Below the pieces are notes generated by a model. That model was not told where the DNA came from and made no database searches. It saw only the letters and a program-made list of their open reading frames with translations. Shown one piece after another: positions 44,749 to 53,940 of a DNA stretch of 64,000 bases. How positions within the stretch are numbered: the stretch's first letter is position 1; every line of letters starts with the position of its first letter. Source of the stretch: Edaphobacter flagellatus (GTDB lineage Bacteria > Acidobacteriota > Terriglobia > Terriglobales > Acidobacteriaceae); contig NZ_CP073697.1 of the NCBI RefSeq assembly GCF_025264665.1, positions 806,001-870,000 of the forward strand, in the 5' to 3' direction. The position numbers and the translations under genes were made by a program.

Positions 44749-45111
44749 CTCGGACTCTTCTTCCTGCTCATCCGCGGTGGCCTTAGCCGCGCGGTCCAGC
44801 TTGAGAATGGAATCCACTCGAATCTCCCAGATGGTCACTTCCGAGTTGGTCTTTGTGCTGTCGTACTTCCGGCTGCGCAACTCGCCCTCGACCATCAGGT
44901 GAGCGCCCTTCTTTAGCGTGCCGGCGAACTCCGCCAGCTTCTTGCCGAAGACGATGCAACGGTGCCATTCAGTGTGCTCAACATACTTCCCGTCCTTCTT
45001 GTAGGAAGACTTGGTTGCGAGTGAGAGGGTGGTGAAGCTGCGGTCGTCGTTGGAGCGAACTTCTGCATCCGTTCCGAGGAAGCCGATGAGGGTGACTTTG
45101 TTGGTGTACAT
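44734..45111 (-). CDS. ssb: Single-stranded DNA-binding protein
   Basis: A 125-residue OB-fold SSB: NKVTLIGFLGTDAEVRSNDD, FTTLSLATKSSYKKDGKYVE, TEWHRCIVFGKKLAEFAG and GAHLMVEGELRSRKYD follow the standard order. The acidic tail (DEQEEESEDVAA) lacks the typical DDDIPF-like end, so partner binding may differ from the chromosomal SSB. Conjugative elements often carry their own SSB to coat the incoming strand. It lies inside the transfer unit between DUF7673 and trbB, with a 500-base gap upstream, so it may have its own promoter. Confidence 0.92.
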   Translation of the reverse strand: MYTNKVTLIGFLGTDAEVRSNDDRSFTTLSLATKSSYKKDGKYVEHTEWHRCIVFGKKLAEFAGTLKKGAHLMVEGELRSRKYDSTKTNSEVTIWEIRVDSILKLDRAAKATADEQEEESEDVAA

Positions 45112-45616
45112 GGTGATGATCTCCGTTTCGTTTGAATTTCCCGTATCCTGCTCGGGTCACACCTAGCGAAGCGAGCGAGTGGGCCCGGCTCCCAAGTGCC
45201 AAGGAGTGCTTTCTTGGCGGGGCCCGAAAGAAGTTTATGCAGCGTTCTTTGCTGCGGCTTTCAAACTTCTTTTGGGAGGAACCGAGACCCTGAAAGGGCG
45301 GCGCAGCCGAAGCAGAACGACGCCGTGCCGCAGGGCGCCGGAATGGCCCCGAAGCGTGAACCCGAGCAGAGGACGGGATACGAGACGGCAGACGCTTCAA
45401 TGGGCACAAGTCACTCATCGTTTCCCGGTGACGGAGATGTGCCATAACCGCAGACTTTCCACTGCTGCAACCGTGTCCAGGGAAGGACGGCAATGAGCCA
45501 CCGTAACCGTGCTCTTCGGCGCTGCAGCAGGACGGCTGCTGGGGCGCGTGTAGAGACGAGTTGGGCTGTGCAGCCGGATTAGCAGCATGAGGGAACATCA
45601 GAGTGACCTCGGAATC
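45112..45616. other. 500-base gene-free gap with nested inverted repeats
   Basis: No credible gene. The strongest feature is a nested inverted repeat: AAAGAAGTTT (45227-45236) / AAACTTCTTT (45263-45272) encloses GCAGC (45239-45243) / GCTGC (45251-45255). Just before it are GCCAAG (45198-45203) / CTTGGC (45213-45218) and flanking GGGCCC boxes (45181-45186, 45220-45225). The region splits the trb unit and lies upstream of ssb. It could hold the ssb promoter, a transcription attenuator or the origin of transfer. Confidence 0.55.
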
Positions 45617-45901
45617 TCAGGCGATAGCTGGTGCGCGCCAGGCACGGATGAGCTGGTTGAACCGTGGTCCATAGCCCAGGGTGTCCGGGTATTGATGGAC
45701 TCTCGAAATCAGGCCGGTCACGGTCACAACGTCGGCTGCAATCGCTGTGTCGAGCGCCCAGAGCTTCGTCAGATCAAAGCCGCCACATTCCTCGGCATTC
45801 CACCACGCTAGGAGGAAGTCTGCGACGTAGCAGGACTGCCCGCTAAGACCGTCCGCATGATCCAACAACCGTTCGAGTGCAATTCTTTCGTTTTCCTGCA
45901 T
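45617..45901 (-). CDS. DUF7673-like protein
   Basis: A 94-residue soluble protein: ALERLLDHADGLSGQSCYVA, FLLAWWNAEECGGFDLTKLW, AIAADVVTVTGLI and YPDTLGYGPRFNQLIRAW. These match the pattern I know as DUF7673, small proteins on plasmids and ICEs with no assigned function. It is 16 bases after trbF on the same strand, and GGAG-type sequence precedes the start. It is not a known structural Trb part. Confidence 0.75.
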   Translation of the reverse strand: MQENERIALERLLDHADGLSGQSCYVADFLLAWWNAEECGGFDLTKLWALDTAIAADVVTVTGLISRVHQYPDTLGYGPRFNQLIRAWRAPAIA

Positions 45902-45917
45902 TGGCGTGTCCTTTCTC

Positions 45918-46601
45918 CTAATTGAATGCCTGGTCGGCGCGGAACCGGACGATGGCGAGCCCGAGTGGATTGACGGCCAGTTCGTTGTTCTTCACAGCGT
46001 CACGAAAGACATACGTAACGCTAGCAACCCAACGCTCCCGCTTCAGCTCCGTATGATCGGCGGGATTGGTATAGACCTTCTCGAATTCAATCCGTGCCGA
46101 ATAGGGCGACTGGCGAAGGTCATCCAGCACGATGTTCTTCACTTCAACATCCACGTATGGCAGCGTCGCATCGTTGCGATACGTCGTGATGAAGTTGTCC
46201 TTGCGTTCCTGCTCAATGACGGCGTGCTGCACGTCGCCATTCAGGAAGTACAGAGCATTCGTCTGGTCACGTTCAATGGTGAAGCGATTGCGACTAAAAT
46301 ACAGTTCCGCCCAGCGCGTCAGGTAATACTTGTTTTCCGCTTCTTGCGGGCGGTACGCGAAGTTCCTGTAGTCGATGGCTTCCGCACGTCCAACGTCATT
46401 GATTCGGACAATCATCGGGTGCATGGAAGCGAGCGCTCGTTGGCTCTTGTACGTTAGCGCCCCAAGCACGCCACAGACTGCAATCAACGCAAGAATCACG
46501 ATGCGTTGCCAAGTGCTTTCAACCAGTGGTGCGGCGTTCTCTTCAAGGTAGCGTTGCGCTGCTCGCGTGATCTCCGGAGAGGGTGTCATCGTCGTAGACA
46601 T
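45918..46601 (-). CDS. trbF: TrbF / VirB8-type inner-membrane channel protein
   Basis: A 227-residue protein with a short cytoplasmic N-terminus, one membrane helix (RIVILALIAVCGVLGALTYK, about 31-50) and a periplasmic NTF2-like VirB8 domain. The domain includes YYLTRWAELYFSRNRFTIER, VDVEVKNIVL and RWVASVTYVF. VirB8 proteins bridge inner-membrane parts and the core complex. It lies between trbL and the DUF7673 gene, separated from trbL by 10 bases. Confidence 0.9.
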   Translation of the reverse strand: MSTTMTPSPEITRAAQRYLEENAAPLVESTWQRIVILALIAVCGVLGALTYKSQRALASMHPMIVRINDVGRAEAIDYRNFAYRPQEAENKYYLTRWAELYFSRNRFTIERDQTNALYFLNGDVQHAVIEQERKDNFITTYRNDATLPYVDVEVKNIVLDDLRQSPYSARIEFEKVYTNPADHTELKRERWVASVTYVFRDAVKNNELAVNPLGLAIVRFRADQAFN

Positions 46602-46611
46602 AGTGAGCCTC

Positions 46612-47463
46612 CTACTTCATAAGCGCCGCGGCGCTGGTTGCGATGGAAAGGCCGCCATCATGGCCTCCGGTGTGGCCAGAGAAGAGTGTCGCCGTCATCG
46701 CTGGGATCTTGAGCAAGATGAAGCCGGCAACAAAGCAAAGCATCAGTAATGCAGGCATAACCGCGACTAATGTTCTGGGACTCTGAACATTTGCCGCACC
46801 GCTAGTCAAATATGTAATGAGCAAATGACTGATGACGCTCATCGTAGCTGCTGCTACTACCTTGTAAAACTGGAAGCCGAGGTACGCGCGCAGCCAGCCC
46901 CAGAATAGAAATTCTGTCTTATCGAAGACCATGAATGGAATGAAGATCGGACCAAGCAAGCCAATGATGGTCGCTGCAATCGCACCGTATGCAATGATGA
47001 CCGCTATTAGAGCGGACAGAATACTAAGAACAATCTGAATGGTATACACGCAAAGCAACGTGTATGGTTCCGTGAAAGATGGGGACAGAGTTCCCATGTT
47101 GCTCAAAGCGTTGTGGATCGTGTTTTGAACTTCTTGCGTTGAATCTTGGCCGATGTAGTCCACCAGGCTGCTTGTCCCTCCACTGATGAATCCCTTGAGT
47201 GAATAACCAATGCCCGGAATAGCGCCGTCATAGAACTTCACAAAGCAGTAGGCAAAGGTGATGAGCAGGAAGAAGTTCAGGAACTTTGCCATGCTGAAGC
47301 CACCGGCTCCCTGTGAAGACGCGAGGGCTTCCTGCACGCCGAACCAGACCAGCATGATCGTCGCGAGCGACAGAACCATGTGGAGCCCCAGCGAATCTAC
47401 CGATAGAGCGACGGTTGCTGTGAGATTGTCGCAGCCGTTCTTGATGAGGATGAGGAAGTCCAT
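46612..47463 (-). CDS. trbL: TrbL / VirB6-type polytopic membrane protein
   Basis: A 283-residue protein with six or so hydrophobic helices (for example MVLSLATIMLVWFGVQ, FFLLITFAYCFVKF, YTIQIVLSILSALIAVII, IGLLGPIFIPFMVF and LVAVMPALLMLCFVAGFILL). It has the central periplasmic loop typical of TrbL/VirB6 (GISGGTSSLVDYIGQDS-like region). It should form part of the inner-membrane DNA path. It is shorter than RP4 TrbL and ends in a Gly/Ser-rich tail. It follows trbJ by 15 bases. Confidence 0.88.
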   Translation of the reverse strand: MDFLILIKNGCDNLTATVALSVDSLGLHMVLSLATIMLVWFGVQEALASSQGAGGFSMAKFLNFFLLITFAYCFVKFYDGAIPGIGYSLKGFISGGTSSLVDYIGQDSTQEVQNTIHNALSNMGTLSPSFTEPYTLLCVYTIQIVLSILSALIAVIIAYGAIAATIIGLLGPIFIPFMVFDKTEFLFWGWLRAYLGFQFYKVVAAATMSVISHLLITYLTSGAANVQSPRTLVAVMPALLMLCFVAGFILLKIPAMTATLFSGHTGGHDGGLSIATSAAALMK

Positions 47464-47478
47464 CGCCGTCTCCTTATT

Positions 47479-48288
47479 TCAGTAGTGAAACGCCCATCGA
47501 GTCCCGGCCGTGGATTGCTGCGGCGTGACTGTGTTGAACGTTTGTTGATACGTGTTGCCGGTCTGGAAAAGCGTTTTCAGGTTGTCTTGCTGCGCCTTCT
47601 GACCGACCATCGTCTGAAGTGCTTGAGCCTGCAGGATCTGGTTAGTCTCCTGCTGCGTGCGAAGTTCGATAAGCAACGCCTGGTTGATGCGTTGCAAGGT
47701 AGCCATTTCCGTGTGTTGTGCAGGGTCGGCAGAGTGAGTCTGCGATTCAAGCTGGCTGATGTCCGTCTCACGCTGGTTTGCGTTCGCACGGATGGTTCCG
47801 AGCGCCTGCAAGTTCGAGATGTTCACGGAGTCAGACAGGTCTACAGTTGCACCCCTCGCAGCGATTTCCTGCTGTCCGGTGACGGATAACGAACTGTAAC
47901 CCTGAATCTGTGCCGGGCGTGAAATGCTGGCTGTCTGGTTAGCTGCGGCTGCACCGTAGCCGGTGGAAGCCGAAGTCATCCAAGGGGCAGAGTTGCCGTA
48001 GGTGTTGGCGGGCTGCTGCAGCGTGTTCCATTGCTGGCGGCCCATATTGTTGTAGACGGTGTAGTAGTTCTGGGGGAGGTTCGCCATCTTTTGCGCAAGG
48101 TTGTACGCACCGATGACGTTACGGCTGGTCTCTACGGTGGTTGTGTAGAGTTGGTTAGCCTGAAGAATCTGCTGGGCGGCATGTGCTGACTGAGTTGGGT
48201 CTAGCACGATACCGGAGCCGAATTGCGCTCTAGCCCCTGTCGTAGAGACAGCAAGGGCTATGACGCTTATGAACATAGCGCCCTTCAT
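47479..48288 (-). CDS. trbJ: TrbJ / VirB5-type pilus-tip protein
   Basis: A 269-residue secreted protein with a signal peptide (about 1-21, ending GARAQFG). It is helical and Gln/Asn/Thr-rich: HAAQQILQANQLYTTTVETS, ANQRETDISQLESQTHSAD and LLIELRTQQETNQILQAQAL form the long helices of VirB5/TrbJ. The gene lies between the lipoprotein gene and trbL, the usual trbJ-K-L neighbourhood in another order. It probably sits at the pilus tip and helps contact recipients. Confidence 0.85.
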   Translation of the reverse strand: MKGAMFISVIALAVSTTGARAQFGSGIVLDPTQSAHAAQQILQANQLYTTTVETSRNVIGAYNLAQKMANLPQNYYTVYNNMGRQQWNTLQQPANTYGNSAPWMTSASTGYGAAAANQTASISRPAQIQGYSSLSVTGQQEIAARGATVDLSDSVNISNLQALGTIRANANQRETDISQLESQTHSADPAQHTEMATLQRINQALLIELRTQQETNQILQAQALQTMVGQKAQQDNLKTLFQTGNTYQQTFNTVTPQQSTAGTRWAFHY

Positions 48289-48309
48289 CGTTCCTCCTTG
48301 TTGTTTGTG

Positions 48310-48552
48310 TTACTTCTTGGCGCGTTCAGCTTCTAAACGCTTCCAAGCCTCTTCCTGCTTCGTTTTCTCGTCCTGGCATTTGGGACTGAGCTTGGCAGGC
48401 ATGTTCAACATTTCTCCGGAGCAGTCTTTCTGAAATTGCTGCCCGAGCTGGTCATAGTCCTGCTGCAGTTTGTCGATACGTGCCTGGTGCGATTCACATC
48501 CTGCGGTGAAGATCACAATCGCGAAGCAGCAAATAATTAAGCGAGACCGCAT
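48310..48552 (-). CDS. Small lipoprotein of the trb operon (TrbK/VirB7 position)
   Basis: An 80-residue protein with lipobox FTAGC (Cys about 19), then a charged coiled-coil-like segment (HQARIDKLQQDYDQLGQQF) with two further cysteines and a Lys/Glu-rich end. Small lipoproteins at this position are either VirB7-like core subunits or TrbK-like entry-exclusion proteins. The size and single lipid anchor fit either role. It lies between trbI and trbJ with about 10-20 bases on each side. Confidence 0.8.
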   Translation of the reverse strand: MRSRLIICCFAIVIFTAGCESHQARIDKLQQDYDQLGQQFQKDCSGEMLNMPAKLSPKCQDEKTKQEEAWKRLEAERAKK

Positions 48553-48561
48553 GTTGGCTCC

Positions 48562-49908
48562 TTAAAACGATCCGGGGATCGTGTGATGTTCGTAGCCAGG
48601 CAGAAGCATGTCTTGCGTGATATAGACCTTCACGCGGTGTCCTTCCCGAATCGTGATCGTGGGAGGGATCTGCATGAACCGGTCCAAGACAGTCGTCGCC
48701 GACTGCGAAACGGACGATGCGGCTCCGTTGGTAAAGACTTGTGGGCCGGAGCCTGCGTACACCCCGCCGCCCTGTGAAATCTCGGCGGCCCCTGCGATGA
48801 CCCCCAGCGCAATCGATGTGCCGAAGATTTGCAGGTAATGGTTGTTCACCTTATCTTTTAGTCCTTCCTCCCCAATCTGGTCTAGGCCGTGAAACTGATC
48901 CAGGTCTACGGAATAGCCATCGGGCATGATGAGGCGGTGGAAGGCAACGGCCATGCGGCGCTGCTGACCGAAGCCCGATCCACCGATCTTTTTAGCCTCA
49001 CCGAGCACGATGGTGCCGTCTGGAATAAGGACATGCTGATGGTCGTGGGAGTAGACAGGGTTGGAGACAAGCACCTTGACTGGCCCTACGGCGTCGCCGT
49101 CAAGACGGTTCATAAGAACCGTGTCGATGGTGGCCCCTTCATAAAGGACGTAGGGCTGTCCCATCGCTGAATCGATATTCACCTCAGGCTTACGGTTGAA
49201 ACCGTTCTGTGCGGAGGATGATGGGGTTGCCGCTGTATCACCGGCTGCCCGGGGACTTACCAAACTAGAACCTTGTTGAGCAGATGTCATGCTCGCCGGG
49301 AGATAGGAACTGTTCGCTTGGGTCTGCTGCTGAGGTGCATCCGCTGGACGGGTGTACGCAAGATTGGAAGAGAAACGAGACTCATACGCCCGTTCCCGTT
49401 CCTTGGCCGCGAGCTGCTGCGCTTCTTGTTGCTCCGGCGACACCTGCCCAGCACCGCCGCCGCCGTTACCTTGCTGCCCATATCCATACGTTTGAGGCTG
49501 ATTGCAGGGTTGGCCGGGCATGCAGGGCTGCGCCTGTCCGGTCGGGCCGTAGCCTTGGACTGCGGCGCGTTGGGCAGGCGTAGCATTCACCATAGAAGGG
49601 TCGGCAGCCGTCGCCTGGTCAAGCGTCTGTTGCTGGTGAGCCAACTGGCTCCTGAGATCAGCGACGTTGTTCTCCGTGTTGTCCTGTACGAGTGGCTGGG
49701 GGTTCTGTTGCTTCTCCTGCTTGGTATTCGCGGAGGTCTTTCCGCGCGAACTGAAAAGAAGGGCGATGACAACCAGCAAGCAAAAGCCACCGTATACGAT
49801 TGGCTTGGAATGCCGCTGCATGACACCCTTGGGATCGAAGGGTTTCTTGTTCAGCACCGGCCCTGCGGCTTGGCCGGCGGGGGTGGTTGCCTGGGTCTGT
49901 TCCGTCAT
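48562..49908 (-). CDS. trbI: TrbI / VirB10-type core-complex protein
   Basis: A 448-residue protein: a cytoplasmic N-terminus, one membrane helix (KPIVYGGFCLLVVIALLFSS, about 36-55), and a long Gln/Pro/Gly-rich periplasmic linker (about 75-230). The C-terminal VirB10 beta-barrel starts near LYEGATIDTVLMNRLDGD, with the antenna helix around YLQIFGTSIALGVIAGAAE. It spans both membranes and senses ATPase energy. It follows trbG by 26 bases. Confidence 0.93.
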   Translation of the reverse strand: MTEQTQATTPAGQAAGPVLNKKPFDPKGVMQRHSKPIVYGGFCLLVVIALLFSSRGKTSANTKQEKQQNPQPLVQDNTENNVADLRSQLAHQQQTLDQATAADPSMVNATPAQRAAVQGYGPTGQAQPCMPGQPCNQPQTYGYGQQGNGGGGAGQVSPEQQEAQQLAAKERERAYESRFSSNLAYTRPADAPQQQTQANSSYLPASMTSAQQGSSLVSPRAAGDTAATPSSSAQNGFNRKPEVNIDSAMGQPYVLYEGATIDTVLMNRLDGDAVGPVKVLVSNPVYSHDHQHVLIPDGTIVLGEAKKIGGSGFGQQRRMAVAFHRLIMPDGYSVDLDQFHGLDQIGEEGLKDKVNNHYLQIFGTSIALGVIAGAAEISQGGGVYAGSGPQVFTNGAASSVSQSATTVLDRFMQIPPTITIREGHRVKVYITQDMLLPGYEHHTIPGSF

Positions 49909-49934
49909 GGTCTCGTCCTCCTCAGTCCGGTTGA

Positions 49935-50693
49935 TTAGCCCTTGCGTGTAAATTCCATCTTCTTCTTGCCGAGTTCGACATAGCCGTTATCCATGACCTT
50001 CGGAATGATGTACGTGCCTTCACGAAGGTCATAGGAGATGAGGTTTGGCTTGCCGTCCTTCATCTCGTACACGCTGAACTTTTCCGGTGCGGTGGTCTTG
50101 ATGTAGGTGAACTTGTCGTCGTGATAGATGGAAGTGATATCGAACGGGGCCTCGTTCGCTTTGAAGGCATAATCGAACTTCAGCTTGGATTGATAGTCGC
50201 TCTTGTAGGCGTCCATCGCCTGATCGACGTGCGACTGTACCGAGGCAAGCTGCTGCTGTGCCTGCTGGAGCTGCGCCGCGGGGACGAACTGAGGTGGCCC
50301 GCTGGCCGCGACGATAGAGGAGCGATCGGCTGGCTCTATTAACACCTTGAGGTCAGGCGTCTGCGAAGTGCTGGACACGTCCTGCAAGGTAAACGAATAG
50401 ATGTTGCCCTTGTCGGTGATGAGATTGAGGTTTGTACTGATACCTGCCTTCGCCGGATGCACAAAGCAGAAATTGCCGACGACATCTACCACCCAGAAAT
50501 CCTTATCGCCGGTGGCGGCCTCCATGATTTTTTCGGTCGGCGGCACCTGAATCAGCGTCGTGAACTTCATTTTGGCCCGGATGGGCACGATGTCCTGGGA
50601 GTGGTACTGCACGGTGCGGGCCGATGCGTCCTGCGCGAATGCGGGAGCGGAGAATGCGACGGCGAGCATGAGGGAGATGAGAATGCGCTGCAT
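49935..50693 (-). CDS. trbG: TrbG / VirB9-type outer core protein
   Basis: A 252-residue secreted protein with a signal peptide (about 1-20, ending PAFAQ). The VirB9 N-terminal domain contains KFTTLIQVPPTEKIMEAATG and WVVDVVGNFCFVHPAKAGIS. The C-terminal domain contains FDITSIYHDDKFTYIKT and GTYIIPKVMDNGYVELGKKK. It joins TrbI in the outer-membrane core. It starts 14 bases after the trbE stop. Confidence 0.92.
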   Translation of the reverse strand: MQRILISLMLAVAFSAPAFAQDASARTVQYHSQDIVPIRAKMKFTTLIQVPPTEKIMEAATGDKDFWVVDVVGNFCFVHPAKAGISTNLNLITDKGNIYSFTLQDVSSTSQTPDLKVLIEPADRSSIVAASGPPQFVPAAQLQQAQQQLASVQSHVDQAMDAYKSDYQSKLKFDYAFKANEAPFDITSIYHDDKFTYIKTTAPEKFSVYEMKDGKPNLISYDLREGTYIIPKVMDNGYVELGKKKMEFTRKG

Positions 50694-50707
50694 GATGCCT
50701 CCTTGGA

Positions 50708-53191
50708 CTACCGGGTTGAGGTAACGGCCAGCGTGCGGGGCCGGAACGGATGGTCTTGAGCGAGCCTGCGCAAGCCCTCGGCGATGCCGAAGCGAGCGAA
50801 GTAATCGCGCTTTACGAGGTTGTCGCGGGCGTTGTTGGTCGCCGTCCAGTGCGAGACGGAATCGACGTTCAAATGAACCTTCTTACTCGACTGCGCTTTG
50901 CGAATGAGCATCTGGCCAGGCGGCACAAGCCCGGCGATTAGCTCCAGTTCGGTATCGTTCAAATGGAATGCATCCCGATAGAGGTCACGGTTCATCTCCG
51001 GGTTGGCGAGAAATATCTTGGTCGGGCAGCTCTCCGACACAATCTGCAGCATCCCGGATTCCTCAAGCTCCTTGAGGGATTGTGTTGCCAGCACCATCGC
51101 GGCATTGTGCTTTCGCCACGTCTTCTGCGCCTGCACGATATAGCTGCGGATGGTCTCGTTCTTGATGAACAGCCACGCCTCATCCAACAGAAAGAGCTTG
51201 AAGGTGGCGAGCTTTTTGGGATCGCTTATCTCATTGGAAGCACGGTGCAGGACGTAGAACAGCAACGGCTCTAATGCCTCCGGCGCATCGCCCCATCCTG
51301 CGAAGTTGAACGTCTGGAAGCGCGAGAAAGAAAGCGTGTCTTCGGGATTGTCGAAGACAAAGCCGTACTGACCCGCCTTCGTCCAACGATGCAGGCGTTC
51401 CTTCAACTCTCCAACGATGTTCGCGAAGTTTGAGAGGGTGCGCTGTTCCGGCTCCAGCACGTAGGTGCGCTCGACAGCCTCCCACAGCTTGCGCTCCTCT
51501 TTGAAGTCCAGTCGATAGTGCCCGTCGGAACCTTCTATCAGTACACGGAAGAGTGAGAAGAGGAATTGCAAGTTTTCTTTCGTCGGCGGGAGCGAGAATG
51601 GATTGATGGTGAAGTCGCGCGACTCCTGGCCTACATTCAGGTATGTGCCACCGAAGATGTTTGTCAGCGATTCAAAGCTGCCGCCGATGTCGAAAATGTA
51701 CGTCTGCGGCTGGTACTTCTGGGCATTCTGAAGGATGAACGAAGCCAGGTAGGACTTACCTGATCCTGTCATTCCGAGGATCAGCGTATGCGCGACTTCG
51801 CCGTTGTGGAGATTCAGGAAGTAGGGCGTGCTGTTGTCCGTCTCCAGCACAGCCAGATATTCTGCGTTCAAATGAGCGTTGTGCTTTTCTCCGGGTAGGA
51901 TCGTAAACAGAAAGCTCAAATCGGCGTAGTTGGAATTGAGCAGGTATAGGCGACGGAGATTCACTGCATAGTTGCCGGGGATCGTGGAGAAGTAGGCGTT
52001 GAGTTGGTTGTACGTCTCGTTGAAGAGTGAGCCGTCAGCCGCCGTGAATACTCGCTGAAACTCTCCTGCAAGCTGGTCTAGTTCGGACAGAGATTGTGCG
52101 TGCAGCACAATGGAGAGCGAGAAGTCTCCGAGCGATTGCCCCTCACCGAGTACACGCAAGCAATCCCCAAGGTTCTCGATGTCGGCCTGCTTCGACTCAT
52201 CCACCAACACGTCACGCGGGTTGGTCTTCGTCGCGTCGTTGCCGAGCTGCGACACAAAGCCTGTCTTCGAGATGTTGAAGTGGCGGCGGCGCTTGGCAAC
52301 TTCCTTGCGGGCCTTGTCCTGGGGCAGCGGAATCCACTCCGTGCAAACCGTGAAGCTGGTCGGGATCTTCAGCAACTCATCCAGTACCAACGGTTTCGTC
52401 TCGATGATGCTTTCTTTCATCGTAAGGACTCGAACAAGATGCTGGCCGACCCGCAAGTGGTCGCGCTCTGCCTCGATGTCGGAGTTCGCCACCTGATAGT
52501 CAAGGAACTGTGTGCTCTGTGGACGGCCCTCGATGCGCGGCGCGTCGTAGTTGAGCAAGCGACGAAAGAATGTGAACTGGTCTTCCTTGCCTAGCACGGC
52601 AATCTGCACGAAGTCCGCAAGTTGGTGGCTGAATGCATCGACACGCTGCTCCAGACGGCCAAGGCACGACTCAATCTGAGAGCGCAGCAAGGTCTTCATC
52701 TTCGCCTGGCTGAACTGGCCGCCGAGTTCGTTCCATGCTCCGGCTGGGTCAGAGAAGAGCATGGCAAGCGCGGGGCCGATGCCGCGCTTTGAGCGTGAGC
52801 CTTCGAGCAAGATGACGTAATAAATCTCGACTTGATAGAGAGAGTCCTGCTTCGCGGCAAAGAACGTGCGGCGCTGGTCGATGGCGGCTTCCACAACTGG
52901 ATCGTCGTAGTGCGCAAACGGAATCTCCGGCCTGCTGGTCTTGACGAGGTACTGATAGATATGGAAGCCATGCCCGAAGGACTTCAGGGCCGCCTCCAGA
53001 CGCTTGACGGCGTAATCCTGATCATCATGGTCAAGACTCTCGTAGTCGACACCCTGGACTCGCAACACCACTCCCAGGTCGCCGGACTTGGTGAGGAATG
53101 TCCGTTCGTTCCAGAAGCCATACAGGTTGATGTGGTCATTCAGCGCTGCGGCTTCCTTCCACGGCTTTAGCACTTGATCAAGACGGAACAT
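50708..53191 (-). CDS. trbE: TrbE / VirB4-type ATPase
   Basis: An 827-residue cytoplasmic ATPase with the VirB4 N-terminal domain (about 1-420) and a RecA-like C-terminal domain. Walker A is ILGMTGSGKSYLASF (about 472) and Walker B is FLLDEAWLFI (about 668); VLATQSLKELEESG and FLANPEMNR follow. It powers pilus assembly and substrate transfer. The ATG overlaps the trbD stop by one base. Confidence 0.94.
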   Translation of the reverse strand: MFRLDQVLKPWKEAAALNDHINLYGFWNERTFLTKSGDLGVVLRVQGVDYESLDHDDQDYAVKRLEAALKSFGHGFHIYQYLVKTSRPEIPFAHYDDPVVEAAIDQRRTFFAAKQDSLYQVEIYYVILLEGSRSKRGIGPALAMLFSDPAGAWNELGGQFSQAKMKTLLRSQIESCLGRLEQRVDAFSHQLADFVQIAVLGKEDQFTFFRRLLNYDAPRIEGRPQSTQFLDYQVANSDIEAERDHLRVGQHLVRVLTMKESIIETKPLVLDELLKIPTSFTVCTEWIPLPQDKARKEVAKRRRHFNISKTGFVSQLGNDATKTNPRDVLVDESKQADIENLGDCLRVLGEGQSLGDFSLSIVLHAQSLSELDQLAGEFQRVFTAADGSLFNETYNQLNAYFSTIPGNYAVNLRRLYLLNSNYADLSFLFTILPGEKHNAHLNAEYLAVLETDNSTPYFLNLHNGEVAHTLILGMTGSGKSYLASFILQNAQKYQPQTYIFDIGGSFESLTNIFGGTYLNVGQESRDFTINPFSLPPTKENLQFLFSLFRVLIEGSDGHYRLDFKEERKLWEAVERTYVLEPEQRTLSNFANIVGELKERLHRWTKAGQYGFVFDNPEDTLSFSRFQTFNFAGWGDAPEALEPLLFYVLHRASNEISDPKKLATFKLFLLDEAWLFIKNETIRSYIVQAQKTWRKHNAAMVLATQSLKELEESGMLQIVSESCPTKIFLANPEMNRDLYRDAFHLNDTELELIAGLVPPGQMLIRKAQSSKKVHLNVDSVSHWTATNNARDNLVKRDYFARFGIAEGLRRLAQDHPFRPRTLAVTSTR

Positions 53192-53493
53192 CAGCGGACC
53201 TCCACGCGGGGAACACTCTGCTTGTGCGCGTCGTAGCGCGGCTTGTACCGCTCAGAACGCGCGAGGATGCGGAGAAAGGCTGGGTCAGCGTTGGTGACCC
53301 ACGAACCGAAGGCGTAGCCTCCGACGAACACGAGCGCTCCGGCAAGCAACGAATTGAAGAGATTGAAGACGCCCACAGCAGCTACGCAGATGAAGAAGAA
53401 GAGCGAACGCTCCACGCCCAGGTAAGTGAGAGGCTTATGCAGGCTCTTGAAGACCCGATTGCGACGTTGATTGGTTCTGGCGGATTCCGGCAT
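53191..53493 (-). CDS. trbD: TrbD / VirB3-type membrane protein
   Basis: A 100-residue protein: a basic N-terminus (RRNRVFKSLHKPLTYLGVER), two closely spaced helices (LFFFICVAAVGVFNLFNSL, LLAGALVFVGGYAFGSWVT) and a cytoplasmic tail (DPAFLRILARSERYKPRYD). This is the VirB3/TrbD pattern. It sits between trbC and trbE, as in most P-type systems. Confidence 0.9.
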   Translation of the reverse strand: MPESARTNQRRNRVFKSLHKPLTYLGVERSLFFFICVAAVGVFNLFNSLLAGALVFVGGYAFGSWVTNADPAFLRILARSERYKPRYDAHKQSVPRVEVR

Positions 53494-53541
53494 AAGCCCT
53501 CCTTTCTGAAAGAACGCAATGTGGTTGCGGGAGCGAGTTGT

Positions 53542-53877
53542 TTATGCACCCCAGAGCCAGGACAGGACGTTGGTAGCGAGCACCGCGATCCCTGTACCGG
53601 CAGCGACGCCAGCGAGGGTCTTCTTTGCGCCCGGTTCACCGTGAGCAAATTGATATCCGCCGATCACGATGGCGATAAGGCTTGCCACCTTGGCGATCGT
53701 GCCGGTGAATAGGTTTTGAAGCGAGGTCATGCCGCTGTCAAACGGGGAGCCCGATTGAGCGTGCGCGGCGAGGGGAAGGACAAGAATCAGTCCGAGCAAC
53801 ACAGCGGATGGTCGCAACCATCTTTGCAGTGTGAAGACTGTTCGCTGGGGAACGACGACACGGATACGGCGGGACAT
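53542..53877 (-). CDS. trbC: TrbC / VirB2-type pilin
   Basis: A 111-residue pilin precursor. The ATG at 53877 is chosen because AGGAGG lies 5 bases upstream; a GTG six bases earlier is in frame. An N-terminal basic stretch is followed by a long signal helix (SAVLLGLILVLPLAAHAQSG). Two mature helices follow (FTGTIAKVASLIAIVIGGYQ and VAAGTGIAVLATNVLSWLWG) joined by a short polar loop (AHGEPGAKKT). It is the first gene of the trb unit and lies about 60 bases downstream of one copy of the 25-bp shared promoter block. Confidence 0.9.
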   Translation of the reverse strand: MSRRIRVVVPQRTVFTLQRWLRPSAVLLGLILVLPLAAHAQSGSPFDSGMTSLQNLFTGTIAKVASLIAIVIGGYQFAHGEPGAKKTLAGVAAGTGIAVLATNVLSWLWGA

Positions 53878-53940
53878 CGGCACCTCCTGCGACTGGAATC
53901 AGTCGGGATATGCCGTGACGTTAGGCGCGTCGTTGCCGCT

